From assembly GCA_001466705.2 (NCBI GenBank), contig LATX02000235.1, positions 202,966 to 266,965 of the forward strand: a DNA stretch of 64,000 nucleotides, in the 5' to 3' direction. The stretch's first letter is position 1; each line of letters starts with the position of its first letter. The notes below the pieces were generated by a model. It had not been told where the DNA came from and did no database searches. It saw only the letters and a list, made by a program, of their open reading frames with translations. Made by a program: the position numbers and the translations under genes. This DNA is from Moniliophthora roreri. Taxonomy: Eukaryota; Basidiomycota; Agaricomycetes; Agaricales; Marasmiaceae. This document shows, piece after piece, positions 1 to 11,739 of this stretch.

Positions 1-420
1 AATAAAATCGTAAGCTGCACTCAAATCGTAAGCTGCACTTTTCTTTTCAACTTCTTCCAGGATCTTCGATCCGTCGCTACCCAAAAACGCTAGCAAATTT
101 TTAATCAGTTTTACCCGTGCGCAAACCGTGGTATGTCGCTTTATCCGTATGCTCATTCCTATAATGTTGACCTCCTTCAAAGTGATCTTGTCACAAACAT
201 TCTTGATTGTTACGATAGCGATACCTCTTGAATGCCACCAGCCTCGTGTGCAGGAAATGGCCCAACGTCTCTCGTCACCTCTTCGTCCTGTCCAGGCACA
301 TAATCCGGTTCGCTGGCCAAACAGACATCGACTGACTTCACGGCCCCTTCACAACCTCGTTCACGAGGAACGCACCTTCGATTGATTGCACGCTAGGGAT
401 GCTACAATCAGCTGAGAACT
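1..420 (+). pseudogene. F-box gene remnant (copy of the 12.5 kb remnant)
   Basis: This stretch matches about 12,505-12,885 base for base over long runs, including the same short A/T-rich lead-in, and differs by small insertions and substitutions. The best frame near 238-350 reads a SLVCR-x-W-x-N motif followed by RLF/HLF-like residues, the typical end of a fungal F-box helix. The front of the F-box is missing and no long frame exists. I read it as a decayed F-box paralogue, cut by the window edge. The similarity to the second copy is seen directly; the F-box assignment is inference from the short motif. Confidence 0.5.
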
Positions 421-689
421 GGCCTATTTTCTCGTCTTGTAACGAGATTTGACGGCCCTTCTGATTTGTCGGCTCTTCCACGTTCTAATGTCATTCAAAT
501 CCAGAACACCTTGACGCATATGAACAGAACCTCGCAGATGAAATGAGAGGAAACTAACCAAGATTCACTGATCCAACGATCTCTAGGTAATATCAAAATG
601 GTATAATCATTTTCGAGGTCTGACACAGCAGAGGTCCGTTAAAGGATAATTGGGAAAGCAAGGAACGGATTAGCGAGTGTTCAGCTTGT

Positions 690-1780
690 TTATCGCACAT
701 CATGGTTTTATGTGTTCCCTCCTAGTTTTCTGCCTCTGCTTTGCTTTCTATACGTTCTCGATAAGACGGACCTACATACTATAATCAAATCGTTGTCAGC
801 TTGCGTTTTGTATCGGAATCATTTTGGTGTCGGAAAAAGGAGGAACGCAAATGTGTTACCCGCAGCAAAGCTACACAGGAGGTACACCAAGTCTGGAGTA
901 TAGTAGCAGCAAAGTTAGTCAACAAGGACCCCATCTGAATTCCTCTCGAAACCAATATCATTGATCTGGCGTTTGAACGCAGCAACTTGGAAACAAGGTT
1001 CGTTCTTAGTAGTAGCAGGGCGGAGATGTCAGTATGAGCCTCCAGGTGATGAAGTACCTGTACAGGTGAACGATGTAAGGCGCGTGAAACGAGCATTTTT
1101 TTCGATGGAGACTGACCGTCATTAATGTTTGTCTTTCCGCTTGAGTTCGTTAGAACCCAATTATGGGCTGTTCAGCTTTGCTGGGGTACGGGTAGTATGA
1201 AGCAGGGTGTATCAACCGAGGAATGGTGATTATGGCGGAAATGGTGGCGATGGCGTAGAGCGGAAGCGACTGTGAGCTAGGTACAAGGATGTGCGTGGTG
1301 TTAATGTCATCGGGAGGTCACGACCAACATAGTATCCACAAGCCGCTCCAATAAAGGCTCAAGGAGTGTGGGAGTCGTCCTTGAACAGAACATCAGCGTA
1401 ATGGGGAAAAGAAAGCGGTGGTCTCATAAATCACGGCATCTAGAATGAAATCGGGTTCTGGTACCTTCTCGTCGAACTTGAACACTAGTTACAGAGTACC
1501 AGTCAGAAATCGGATAATGGGGAGTTAGCCTTCACCAGCGACATTCTATACTACTCGCAACTTAGCAACGACGCCAGAAAGAGCAGCCTGACCCCTCTAC
1601 CTCCCAGCTCCTTCAGTATCCCACCCAACGAGCGCGATTTGGCCACTCAGCACATGAATGAACGTATTCCTGCCCGAACGTTGTCGGTGCCCAGCGATTG
1701 GATTTTAGGTCGGCTCTGACAGACCCACCGCCAGGAGTCAATGTAAAAAGATGTATAGTTTTGGTTTTTGAAGTCTTGTG
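690..1780 (-). pseudogene. Degenerate member of an unidentified repeated gene family (copy 1)
   Basis: This block is colinear with about 10,240-11,390 and partly with 2,970-3,500. Shared landmarks, read on the minus strand, include an exon with a K-F-D-E-K motif (near 1470), a following stretch ending near 1280, and an upstream exon near 1550-1620. Stops interrupt every frame. The parent function is not recognisable: the conceptual pieces are moderately hydrophobic but match nothing I can name. The three copies show a family that spread locally and then decayed. The segment around 712-800 also matches 10,270-10,370, so the copied unit includes flanking sequence. Confidence 0.45.
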
Positions 1781-2969
1781 ACATGCGGTGGGGGAATGGG
1801 TGATACAAAGAAAAGACTTAGGAGAGGCGGGGTAATAGGGATACGCGACTCGGCTTTGGCGTTATCTCGGTGGCCCGAAGTCCGACGACTCCGTGTAACA
1901 GGAGGCTAACCCGAGAGTGTAGTTCGGTCTCTTGTCGTTGGGTGTCGGTGGTGATGAAGGGCGGAACGTAGGATACTGCGGTAGATGCGGTAACCTTACC
2001 GTCGTACCGAGAGTTCTTTACATCCAAGCCAACACTAGCTGCGATGGATAGGTCAGAAACTAAATATGCTATAACCGAGTTTGACAATCTCACTGATATC
2101 GTTCTCTACACCAGCATCTCGACACCAAAGGTACAAAAAGCAGCCTAAACCTCCACCTCACACCTCCCAAATCTTGAAGCTAAAATATAGCCGCTGCACC
2201 TCATCGAGCATCGAGCGTATTCTCGTTGTCCGAATAGAGGTATCATAGGTGGTTTGGATGGAACCATCACCACCAGGAGTTGGTAATAAGTCTGGTATCC
2301 CAGGCGTTATGGTATGCGACCGACGAATGGGAGATACAGACTCCAGAGAAAGACGCCGTTGGTAGCCGGTAGAAATACGCGGTTTGGGGTACACGTGGCG
2401 GGATCTATATAGACCACGGACCGAGCTTCGCTGGTTTGGATTTCGCTGGCATGGGCAATTTGGTGGTGGGGAAGTCCCATAGTTATCTGATGAGATAAGG
2501 TATGAGAATAATAATCGAAACCACGCCCATATCGTAGCGTACCTCGTGCGGTCGATCGAGAGCGAGATGGCTATTGGACAGACTTTCCGCCGCTGAATAG
2601 GCGTATTTTGAAGAGGGACAGTGTAATGAATACGAGAGCTTGCATGTGGGATGACCTTGCGGACATCACTCAACTATAGTAACGGGTCAGAAATCAGGAG
2701 TGTCTGGCTCAAGTTGACTTATCTCACCGACGCTATCAAGATCCGGCCCAACACCCAGAGCAGAAAAACTTCCATCTCCCGTCGCAAAAGGCTGTCGTCC
2801 GGCAGTCGGACTTGACCATGACATTGACGTCGAAAGGCATTTTGGTTCGGCTTCTTAGCGGTGGGATGAAGGTGTTGGTAGAATCAGGGGAGATGCAGCG
2901 GACTTCGAGTTCGCAAAGCAAGCTTCTGGGTGCAGTACTGGACGGCGTTCATGCCTGCTAGTGTTTAAG
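1781..2969. other. No supported gene; decayed sequence
   Basis: The longest open stretches, on the minus strand at 1818-2093 and 2158-2673, have no recognisable domain, no splice-consistent extension and atypical composition for this window. The first part (to about 1,850) still resembles 11,360-11,410, so it belongs to the tail of the repeated family copy. The rest shows nothing I can identify. Confidence 0.4.
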
Positions 2970-3500
2970 CATCAGCTCCACCTCCACCCACCGTACCCAT
3001 CATCTTCGTAACTCTCTCCATTTCTTATCGTAACGTGTGCGTATACGCCCAAAATGAGAAGCAAACCCCAAAAATGGTGATTGTGACGAAAATGGCTGCG
3101 GCGCAGAGTGCTGAGATACAGGAATATGTGTGCTGCTAATGGCATGGAGAGGTCATTGATGACATTTGTGTCCCCGAGCTGAAGTCTCTTGAGCAGGGCA
3201 TTAGTGTAACGGGTGAACGGAGGTGGTGATTGCACGAACCATGGCGCCTAGGAAGACAGCTAATTCGTATTGGGGGCTTTTGTGGTGCCTTTTCGTCGAA
3301 TACGAACGCTAGCTGCCTGAAAGTACCAGTTCGAAAGTGAATAATTGAGATCATACTGGGCTCTCACCAACGAGATTCTATGCCACCCACATCTGCAGTC
3401 CGGCATTCCACCTCTCACCTCCCAGAATATTCTATCTAGCGAGTGCAATTTTACTGTTAAGTATCCGAGCAAAAGTAGCTTCCGGTCGAAAAACGTTGGC
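2970..3500 (-). pseudogene. Degenerate member of the unidentified repeated family (copy 3)
   Basis: Read on the minus strand, this block follows the same order as the copies at 0.7-1.8 kb and 10.2-11.4 kb: an exon ending at a GTGAG donor near 3370, a second part with an F-D-E-K motif near 3290, and a hydrophobic C-terminal stretch near 3000-3230. The reading frame is broken by stops and frame changes. The C-terminal stretch contains a run of leucines and could be a membrane segment, but this is not enough to name a family. Confidence 0.42.
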
Positions 3501-4563
3501 GTCGAGCTCATTGCCAGTTGATGCCAGAGCAAGCTTGGAGAAAAGGTTTGCTGGGCACGTGACGGGTCTACGTAACAGCCTTCAGGAACACCCTCGTTTT
3601 GTCGATCACAAGGGCTTCAGGGCGCCACGCTCCTTCATTGAATCAGAATTCGCTACTTCGTGTCACCGAGACCCAATTATCGGGGTTACCAGATGACACC
3701 CACTGAGCTTTCAAGATCCAAAGTTAGCACGAACTGTTCAATGGAGTTGGGCGATTAGCGACCGTGGCCAAATTCGGATGATTTGCACATTTGCGCTCGA
3801 CTGACATGATCGGACAGTGAACAGCCTATGGGAAATGAAATTCCACTGCTGCTCTAGAGTCTACTGCCCTACGGGTCATTCTAGGTTCATCATAGGGACT
3901 AAATCATTGTGATCCCAGCTAATGCGGGCTGCATTCTCAGGTTTGAACAAGATTCTACGGCGGGTCTCAAAGAGGCCCCGGGATTTCCATCGAAAATAGC
4001 AAGCTCGCCCTTACGGAAAGTCGAGCTAAGATCAGGCTAAGATCAGGTTTGTTTAGGCAAACTGTCCTATCTCCAACGCTCGGTGTCTGTTAATCAATGA
4101 CCATAATGGTGCACGCCAATCACACGTCTATGATTGTTTGACATGCAAAATTCTTTCCGGCGACCTCTGCTAACTCGAGGAACCAAGATAGTTGGGCGGA
4201 AACTGGCCTAGAGAGTGACCAATGGGTACTTGCTCATTGAACGAACAAAGAACATGCCCCGAACTCAGAGAATCTCGGCGCCTTTAAGGAGAACCATAGA
4301 AGACTAATACTAAGTACCGCGACTTGGGGTTATGAGCCGCCACTATATAGCTACGATAACGGCCGTTAATTCTATGATGACTTGACCGCACTCAGCAGAC
4401 TGTACCCATACCGTATCATGGATAGTCCTGAACTTTTGAAAGTACGGTACGGTAGTCCAGACTCCAAACGGCCGTATGCACTAAATACAGTATGAAGGAT
4501 GAGAAATAGTCACATTGAGTGTGGATTCAATCTATCTGGAAGGTTGTACGTCATCGTGGTGTA
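3501..4563. other. No gene seen; left flank of a transposon insertion
   Basis: No splice-supported coding sequence, RNA gene or repeat is visible. The block ends with the left target duplication of the hAT-type element that starts at 4572. Confidence 0.35.
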
Positions 4564-4571
4564 GTCAGAAA

Positions 4572-5300
4572 TAGGGCTCCTAGCGGATTGGATGATCCGC
4601 CGTCATCCGAGCGATGAGAGGTCGGATTCAGATGGCGGATGAGCTCCTCGACGAGCACCATCCGACGGATGGCATCCGACCAATCCGACGATGAGCGGCG
4701 GATGGATCACGTGGTGCAGACGGTTGTCGTTGGGCTTCGTTAGGTCGACCAGAGTCGTGCCCGGGGCTTTCCATGGTTACCTTTTTGACCTTCATAGCAG
4801 TAGTGGGTGATATATCAGCCATTATCTGTCCATCTGACTAACCTTTGACTTGTATTTTAGCTGTTTTGGGTACAATATATAAACTTGTCTCGACTCTGTA
4901 CACAACAAATAGGTATAATTCAGACGCTTGGAATCAACTTGGAATGCTGCACAACTAGATCAATGTCCCGCACCCGAGAGCCCTGTCTGTTCTCCCTCCC
5001 TCCAAGTGGCTCCAAACATCATATTCTCAACATCACATCACATCACATCTTGAGGGTCTATAGGGTAGCTTGAGACTTGCCGAAGGGATTGGAGGTGAAC
5101 AAGGAGACAATACTGACGGGGAAGCAAAATTTTCACCGTGGGAGGGAGGTTTCATTGTGAAGCGCTGGCTTAGCGCCCATCCGTCGGATTACCGGACCAT
5201 CCGACGGATACCATCCGCCGATGCGGATTGTTCTCTCAATCATCACCATCCGAACGGATGAATTCGTATCCGATCCTAATCCGATCCGCTAGGAGCCCTA
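4572..5300. mobile_element. hAT-type non-autonomous DNA transposon (MITE-like), 729 bp
   Basis: The ends are a perfect 17-bp terminal inverted repeat (TAGGGCTCCTAGCGGAT), still 21 of 22 if one mismatch is allowed. It is flanked by an exact 8-bp direct repeat GTCAGAAA (4564-4571 and 5301-5308). Eight-base duplications and TIRs starting with YAGGG are typical of hAT elements. Both subterminal regions are dense in CATCCG/CGGATG words in both orientations, a usual sign of transposase-binding sites. The interior contains no transposase; the short open frames inside (4628-4822 minus, 4885-5073 plus) are unrecognised. Movement would need a transposase supplied elsewhere. The TIR and duplication are seen directly; the superfamily is inferred. 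Confidence 0.88.
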
Positions 5301-5308
5301 GTCAGAAA

Positions 5309-6630
5309 TGGTGAATGCATGTTGCTTGCTAATGAAATATGTTCCAAGAGATTGATTTTGAGGCAACCTCCAAGGTATACAATCCACACGATGCTAAGGC
5401 ATGTAGAGTTGAATGCCTTGAAGTACCGAATGCAAGGCACTAATCAAGTCTAATAATACCGGTCTTCATCGTCTTTATTCAGTGAGCTGCTCCAAAGATA
5501 TTCCTTCTCACAGTATGCCTTCATCCACAAAAGGTTGAATGACTTAAAAAAAAGATTCTCAGTCAGCATAGTACCAGAGATAGTACGGGAAGGTACCGTG
5601 ACGCGCCTTCTGGTTGAAATGTACCCCAACCGAAGTTTCTGTGGGACCCAATGGATCATCTAAACCATCTCCTTGAGAATACGATTCGGAATTTTCATGT
5701 GTGAAGTCATACAGAGGGTTCAGGACGAGAAGACGTCAAAGGGAGCTCAAGCTGGTGGTTTGGATGGAAAAGACGCTCATAACTCAAGGAACGAAAATCG
5801 TGGGAAAGCTATAACCCGTATGTACAGCCGTGCCGGCCGTCTTTGATACGGCCTTGACGTGTATCCTTCATTGTCGACTGTACATTCTGCTCGAACTCTC
5901 TGTGACGATACGGTACCCGTACTCGTAAAGTCGTTATCCCTCGGTACAGCCACGATTCACAGCCCTGCTGATAGGTGTATCGTTTTTTTTTGGTTCGTTT
6001 CGTTATTCCGCTTCGCTCTCATCGTCATTAGCTCTGGTAGCCTTACGCTCTGAATTAGCTAGGAAGCTGACAGCGCAGGAAGTTTCCGCGAAGCCACATT
6101 ACCAGAAACGGACTCGTAGCTGTCATCTGACCAGTAATACATAATTTGCAGGGAAATGGTAAGGTAACGCGGCCGCAACCTCAACCTACCACAAATAACC
6201 TATTCCAATCGTCAAACCTAGATTCATTTCGGAGCTCTCGAGATCTTCACTCTTTTCTGGATGACGCTAATTCTTTCAAGGTCTCGACCTTACCGGCGTA
6301 TGGAACTTTGCGTAGTTTCCGATCTTGGAGCACAATGCTATTGGCCTGGCAGTGGTGAGCTAAGATTTATTCCACCTTGAAAGACCGCCTGACGAGCTGC
6401 TGAAGACAGAAATGGTCTTGGCTCGGCGGCTTTACGCACATGTCAATGACGACTTTCCAAAAATTGAGGTAAGCGTCGAAGCCGAATTCCATTCCAAGCA
6501 TTGAGGGCTCATTAGCTGGTTCCTGTTTAGGCTGGTCATTTCTTGTCTTCGAACTCCAGATAGCATTGGCTCCCAGGAAAACATCCAAATTCTCAGGATC
6601 TTGTTTCCAATGCGGGAAAACTGTTAAGCT
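5309..6630. other. No supported gene
   Basis: Only short frames without splice support or domain signal. A 98-codon minus-strand frame at 6367-6663 overlaps the promoter side of the next gene and is discussed among the rejected items. Confidence 0.35.
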
Positions 6631-6635
6631 GGAAG

Positions 6636-6643
6636 ATATAAAG
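6636..6643 (+). promoter_or_regulatory. TATA-like box of the DUF2235-DM9 gene
   Basis: ATATAAAG lies about 75 bp upstream of the ATG at 6717, a normal distance for a fungal TATA box with a short leader. Confidence 0.4.
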
Positions 6644-6716
6644 TGTCTCGAGAATCCACCCAAACATCATCAACTACCAACTCCAACTCGCACTAAGCAT
6701 TCTTCATTACTTTGAT

Positions 6717-9485
6717 ATGACCTCCAACAAGACTCTCCTCGTTTTTTGCGATGGTACCGGCATGGATGGCACTCTCGCGCCGCCTCGTAAGCGTCATAAA
6801 TGCTTGTGGCTTGACACTTGACACTCACCTCCTGCCTTCAAGGGTCCTCGAATAATCTAGGTGGTATGGTGGCTCTCTTTGCTAGGCGATCCGCATTCTA
6901 ACACAAGCGTCTATTAGATGTCCAAGGTGGCGGCGGCGGCAGCAGCACCCAGTACGCTACAAATGTATTGCGTCTCGGTAAGTGTTTTTTGCACACTCAA
7001 AAATGCCAGCCTCTTATGTATGCTGTTGTATCCAGCTCGTTCCGTCAAGAGCGTTGATGAGTAAGTCCTAAAAGTTTCCTTAGAGAAGTCTCAGCATTGA
7101 GCATCATTTTCTAGTCAAGGGAAGAGACAAATTGTCTTTTATCAGAGCGGTGTAGGCTCTGAGGCTACCTTTAAGGGAGACCCGGTCACTGGTACAACAA
7201 TGCTGCGTACGTTGTTCTCACTGCAACTTATTCGTTCTCATGAGATTGATTATTTCTTTCGACGGGAAACAGAGGCCTTGGGAACCGCTGTCGGTGAGTG
7301 TGCCATTCTCGAGTCGTAGATGCTGTTGTTCTGATTTACCCACTTTCCCTCGTTCTGTAGCGAGTAAAATTCGTGATGCCTATGTTTTCATTGCTCAGAA
7401 TTTTGAAGTCGGAGATGAAATCTGTATTTTTGGGTAAGAACTATTCGCTGAATAGCAGGACAGAGGCTTATGTTCATTTTTCGCAGATTCTCCAGGTGAC
7501 GAAATTACTATCTGCAACTTCAGGAAGCCTCGCTGACGTTTATCCATAGAGGTGCTTATACTGCCAGGAAATTATCTGGGTTGATCGTCAGTGACTCAAA
7601 ATCCTAGTAACGCTATCTCTTTCTGACTCGGCATTAGGATGCGATTGGTCTGCTGACTCGCCAGAACTTGGGTTACTTCTTCGGGATTTGGCGTCAACTT
7701 ATTGACAAGGAAACACCCTCAATTCCGTCAGACACTCGACGCACTAACATCAAGTATGATTTAGATTGCTTTTTGCATCTCCTATCCTTTCACTGACCCT
7801 TACTTATCAGATGTGTTGGAGTTTGGGACACCGTTGGTTCTGTCTATAAAGAAATTGACGCATTGAACATTACGGACACGAGTCTCCCAAAGACTGTGAA
7901 GGTTGCTCTTCATGCTGTTTCTCTTCAAGAGAACCGGAAGAAGTTCCTTCCGACCTTATGGGACATTCCCAGCGGTGGATTGCAGCCTGGCCAGGTCCTC
8001 AAACAGGTATGGCAATCGCCGCCTCCTATACTACTGTTATAATTCATGAAATTCTTTCAGGTTTGGTTCCCTGGTGCTCACTCTGATGTTGGTGGAGGCT
8101 ACAAACGTCATGATCTGGCAGATATTAGCGTCTATTGGATGGCGGTAGGTATTCCTTTTTTGATATAATCGTTCTTTATTGATGCTCTGTTAGGGAGAGG
8201 TGTCGTCCCTTATCGCTTTGGACCTTGATTTCTTGCGATTGTACGAACAAGCCAATCCCGACGCTTGGGGGACTTCGCAGCCTCATAACGCTTACATGGA
8301 ACTTCCCCTGCCGGAGAGACTCGTCATCGGCCATGAAACGCGACTGGAAAGCAAGCAGATCACCCAAACATCGGTCTTCCATGAAAGCCTCAAATACTCT
8401 CCACAGAGCCTCACGACTAAAGACTACATGGTTACCATGACCATCCTTCAGAATCAGTTTGGCTCCGGGTTTGCTCCTCAATATCCACCTTTGAATGATT
8501 TTGAGAAGTATTGCAAAGATAATTGGGGAAAGAAAGTGCGTCATACTCAGATTTCCATTGTTCACACTATAATCTTTCTGCAGTTGGGTGCAGCTCCTCC
8601 ACATGAGGTTGAAAGCCCCGAAGTTGTCGTTCCTCCCGCCATTCAATGGGTGAGCCCCTTCGAATTACACTATGGACTGCATCAATTATCAACTTGACAC
8701 CCGTTGCAGGTCCAAGGACAACGACGTCTCGTTCCTCCCAATGCAATCCAAGGTGGGAAGCAGAGTGATGGCACGCTATTGTATGTTGCTCGTGCCCCGT
8801 ATCAGGTCGGTAAATTGTCTGTTTTGTCAAATAAATTTGTTCTGATACCGTGGATCAATAATAGGACGGACTCCGTTAGTTGAAGTCCATTGTACTCCTC
8901 ACTCGAGCTGATCTCAGCGTGCTTCTCTTACTGTTACAGACCCTGGCAAGACGAATGATCAAATTATGTCCATCAGCTATAGTGGTAAAGAAATTACAGT
9001 AAGTTGCCTCCAGAATGACAATCGACGCTTTTCTTATCCTATCACAGATCACCAGCGGTTTTGAGGTCCTAGTCGGGAATCAATCAGCTGTTACCTGGGT
9101 ACAGTGCTCTGGAGCATTTTCGTTGTCCCAACTAGGAGATGCTATGCCGGTCGTGTGAGCTAGGCGCTACATCTGGAGCTTACATTCGCTCTGACCTAAT
9201 CTACTTTCAGAGGTGGCTACGATGCCGATGGCAAGACCTTTTACGTAGCCCAAGTTGACCTTAAACTAGCCCAAGTTGACCTGAGCGTAATCCAAATTAC
9301 CCTTGGCGCTGAGGGCGTTCACTGTGGCAAGGTCAAAGAAGGTGGTACTGGTGAGCTCGCTTCGATATGTTGAATGCTTTCCAATGTGCTAACAGCAGTG
9401 GCTCTGAACAGCTAGCGTTCCCTTCAATGGCCAGGAGGTAGTCAGTGGAACTTACAGTGTTCTTGCCTTTGCACCAAATGTATAA
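6717..9485 (+). CDS. DUF2235 alpha/beta-hydrolase-like protein with C-terminal DM9 repeats (19 exons, 558 aa)
   Basis: Exons: 6717-6786, 6918-6977, 7036-7060, 7115-7206, 7273-7293, 7361-7433, 7487-7495, 7550-7586, 7638-7753, 7811-8006, 8061-8144, 8194-8535, 8584-8649, 8710-8805, 8865-8874, 8940-8998, 9048-9154, 9211-9350, 9412-9485; all frames join cleanly. The N-terminus VFCDGTG and the TNVLRLARS motif are hallmarks of DUF2235. The nucleophile elbow GFSRGAYTAR places the serine at about residue 116 and is assembled across a 9-nt exon. GAHSDVGGGY (about 238-247) is the conserved histidine/aspartate motif. From about residue 398 two DM9-type repeats follow (VARAPYQDGLHPGK and FYVAQVDLK..., each with a later G-x-E and YxVL element). 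DUF2235 proteins are related to Tle1-type lipid hydrolases; DM9 modules bind carbohydrates in animals. Substrate and location are unknown; no signal peptide is seen. The two-domain fusion is the odd feature. Confidence 0.86.
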
Positions 9486-9669
9486 TTGCTATCTCCAACC
9501 GTCAAGATCTTCTGCGATAATCTTGGATTCCTGTATGCTCGCCATGTGAATAGTTGTGTAATTGTACTGAATATAGTGCCCTTTTGATCCCGACCAGGAG
9601 TGTCAGGCAAGAAAATTTCTTCGACACCCAAAAGCCGCAATCGTGGATGTCGGACGTCATTCCTAGAGC

Positions 9670-10197
9670 ATGTACGCTGTAACGGCTATAGGGTCTGCTA
9701 CTTTGCTCGCCGAATCCGCCGATTGCTCAAAAACGTCTAATTTACCATTATTCCTCACCGTCATTGCCTTCCCTGCCCTAGGCAAACCCCTCCGCTCATA
9801 TATCTCCCTTTATGCCTTGGACAGGGCAACTGTGGATACTAGGCTCCAGATGATTACAAACGAGATGGAGCATGGCAGACTTGCTTCGCAGAACGGATTA
9901 CATGTGGCCCTCCAGAAGTACGTGTCTAGCATTCTCTCGAGCACGTATTGATTTATCTGAACAAAATTTAGGCTTGACACAGCTACAGCTGATATTCGAA
10001 ACAAGCCGTTTCTTCCTCTGGACGCGCTGGAGAGCGCCGTTGACGCTGGATTGGAAGGTTGCAAAAATCCGCCGCAGGATCCTTGTGTGTGTTCTTTATT
10101 TATACTTCTCGATCTCTTGCACTGATGCGGCTCTACGCAGCGGGAAGTAGAAAATGAGAAACGCGCATGGAACGAATACCAAATTACGCGTCCATGA
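9670..10197 (+). pseudogene. Frameshifted paralogue of the 155-aa basic protein at 23.2 kb
   Basis: Three exons can be aligned with the intact minus-strand gene at 23,195-23,766: exon 1 9670-9918, intron to 9972 with the same phase, exon 2, and exon 3 from 10,141 to the TGA at 10,195-10,197. Shared signature residues are TRLQMITNEME, WTRWxAP and the EKRxW-x2-Y tail. In exon 2 about 38-40 nt present in the paralogue (the GWTDYAGFF region) are missing, which shifts the frame so that the conserved WTRW and RRRIL parts are no longer read. A product ending early could be made but would lack the conserved half. I call it a pseudogene; a rescuing splice form is possible but not seen. Confidence 0.7.
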
Positions 10198-10239
10198 ATG
10201 GTGCTTAATACGCGCTTAACTCATGACTTCCTTGCCCTT

Positions 10240-11400
10240 CCGCATGCATCCTCCTCATTCATCGAACACCATGATTTTATGTGTCTCCTAATTTTGTCTC
10301 TGTGTTTTACGTTGAGTTTGCTATCTATGCATGCGCTCTCGATAAGACAGACCTACGTACTACGGCTAGATTATCGTGGCTTGAACTGTGTAATATAACG
10401 AGCTAAGCACCCGAAACCTACAAAAATTCCCTCACCGGCTCGATCTGACGCTCCATCACGTTCATCTTGGCAGTAATAGCCTATCATGACGATCGCCTTC
10501 GGCTCTCATATCAAGTTATGAATCGTGGCTTTCGTTCTGATCGAATGTAGTGGCGCTGCTCTGTCTCTGTCTCGCTAGAAGGATAATCTGGCTGTGGAAA
10601 ACACAGCTGCCGGTGTAGGAGTGGGTTTCTTGTTTGGAAAGCGTATCAGTATTGGTGCTTGGCTCCACCTCCATCTCACCGCACCCATTGTCTTTGTCAA
10701 CATCGTACCCCTTCTTCGTCTCTCTTTTCCACCTGAGTTCGCGTGGCTCGTGTGTGTACACCAAAATAGGGAGGAATATTAATTGCGACAGAGATGACGG
10801 CGATGTGGGGTGGAAGAAGAGATGCGAGGACGTGCGTGCTGTTAGTAGTATAGGCAGGTCACGGCGACATTGGGTCCACAAGCCGCTTTAAGGGTCCGAA
10901 AGAATGCTGAAGTCGTTCTTGAATAGGACGTCAGCGTAACGGGGAAACAGAAGAGGTAGTCGCGTGGACCGTGGTGTCCAGGATGACAGTGTTATAACAT
11001 TGGGGTGTCCGTTAGTGATTTCTCGTCGAACTTGAATGCCAGCTGCGAATTATAGATTAGAAATCAGATAGTTGGGATTGGGCTGAGGGCTCTCACCGAG
11101 GACCTTCCATACTACCCGGATCTCAACATCGAGGTTGGACAAAGCAGCCTGATTCTTCAAGCTCCTAGCTCCCTGTACAACTCATCCAACGAGTGCGATT
11201 TGACCACTTAGAACCTGAGCCAACGTATTCCTGATCGAGAAATGTCGGCGTCCAGCAATCGGATTTTAGGTCAGCTCTGACAAGCACATTGCCGGGAGTC
11301 AATGTTAAATAATATATGGTTTTGATTTCTGAAGTGTTGTAGCATGCGACTGAAGGATGAGGAAGGGATTGGGAGAGGCTGAGGAATCGGGATACGCGGC
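10240..11400 (-). pseudogene. Degenerate member of the unidentified repeated family (copy 2)
   Basis: Colinear with 690-1780: the same exon with F-D-E-K motif near 11,030, the same exon/donor pair near 11,090-11,220, and a matching stretch of C-terminal sequence near 10,700-10,900. It also matches 2,970-3,500. Frames are interrupted. Farther upstream on the minus strand (11,740-11,976) is an open frame ending at a GTACGT donor that may be its first exon, containing an N-P-W-T-P-L motif. Parent function unknown. Confidence 0.45.
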
Positions 11401-11739
11401 GATTCATTGAGCACGTGGTGGGCCTAGACCGAGGTGGTCCGGCTTTTCCATGTCTGCCATTGCCAATGGTGAAAGCAGTGGGACAGGTATCGGGAGTCTG
11501 AAACGGGTACCGTGGAGCCTGGATGCTAATTTCATGGGCCATGAGAATTCGGTCAAGCGGGACTGAGGAGGTCGATCAACATTGCGTGAAGAAGTTATCA
11601 AGGTGATGCGCCGATGTGGATATCTGGTAAAGAATACGTATGAGACTTGAAAATAACATACCCAGTATACTGGATTCAAGAATTTACTCCACCAAGCCCC
11701 AATCCTTCATCTAGTCTTCATACTAAACGGATCCAAATA

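Noticed and set aside
2158..2673. 171-codon minus-strand ORF as a gene
   Set aside because: No recognisable domain, no plausible introns or paralogue; length alone is not enough in this AT/GC-balanced sequence.
4628..5261. Short ORFs inside the 4.6 kb hAT element as a possible transposase
   Set aside because: Too short, no hAT dimerisation or RNase H-like motif; partly made of the repeated CATCCG words.
6367..6663. 98-codon minus-strand ORF divergent from the DUF2235 gene
   Set aside because: Overlaps the TATA-like element and upstream region of that gene, has no domain, no splice structure and no paralogue in the window.
8176..8646. 156-codon minus-strand ORF
   Set aside because: Antisense of the large exon of the DUF2235-DM9 gene, which has clear family motifs.
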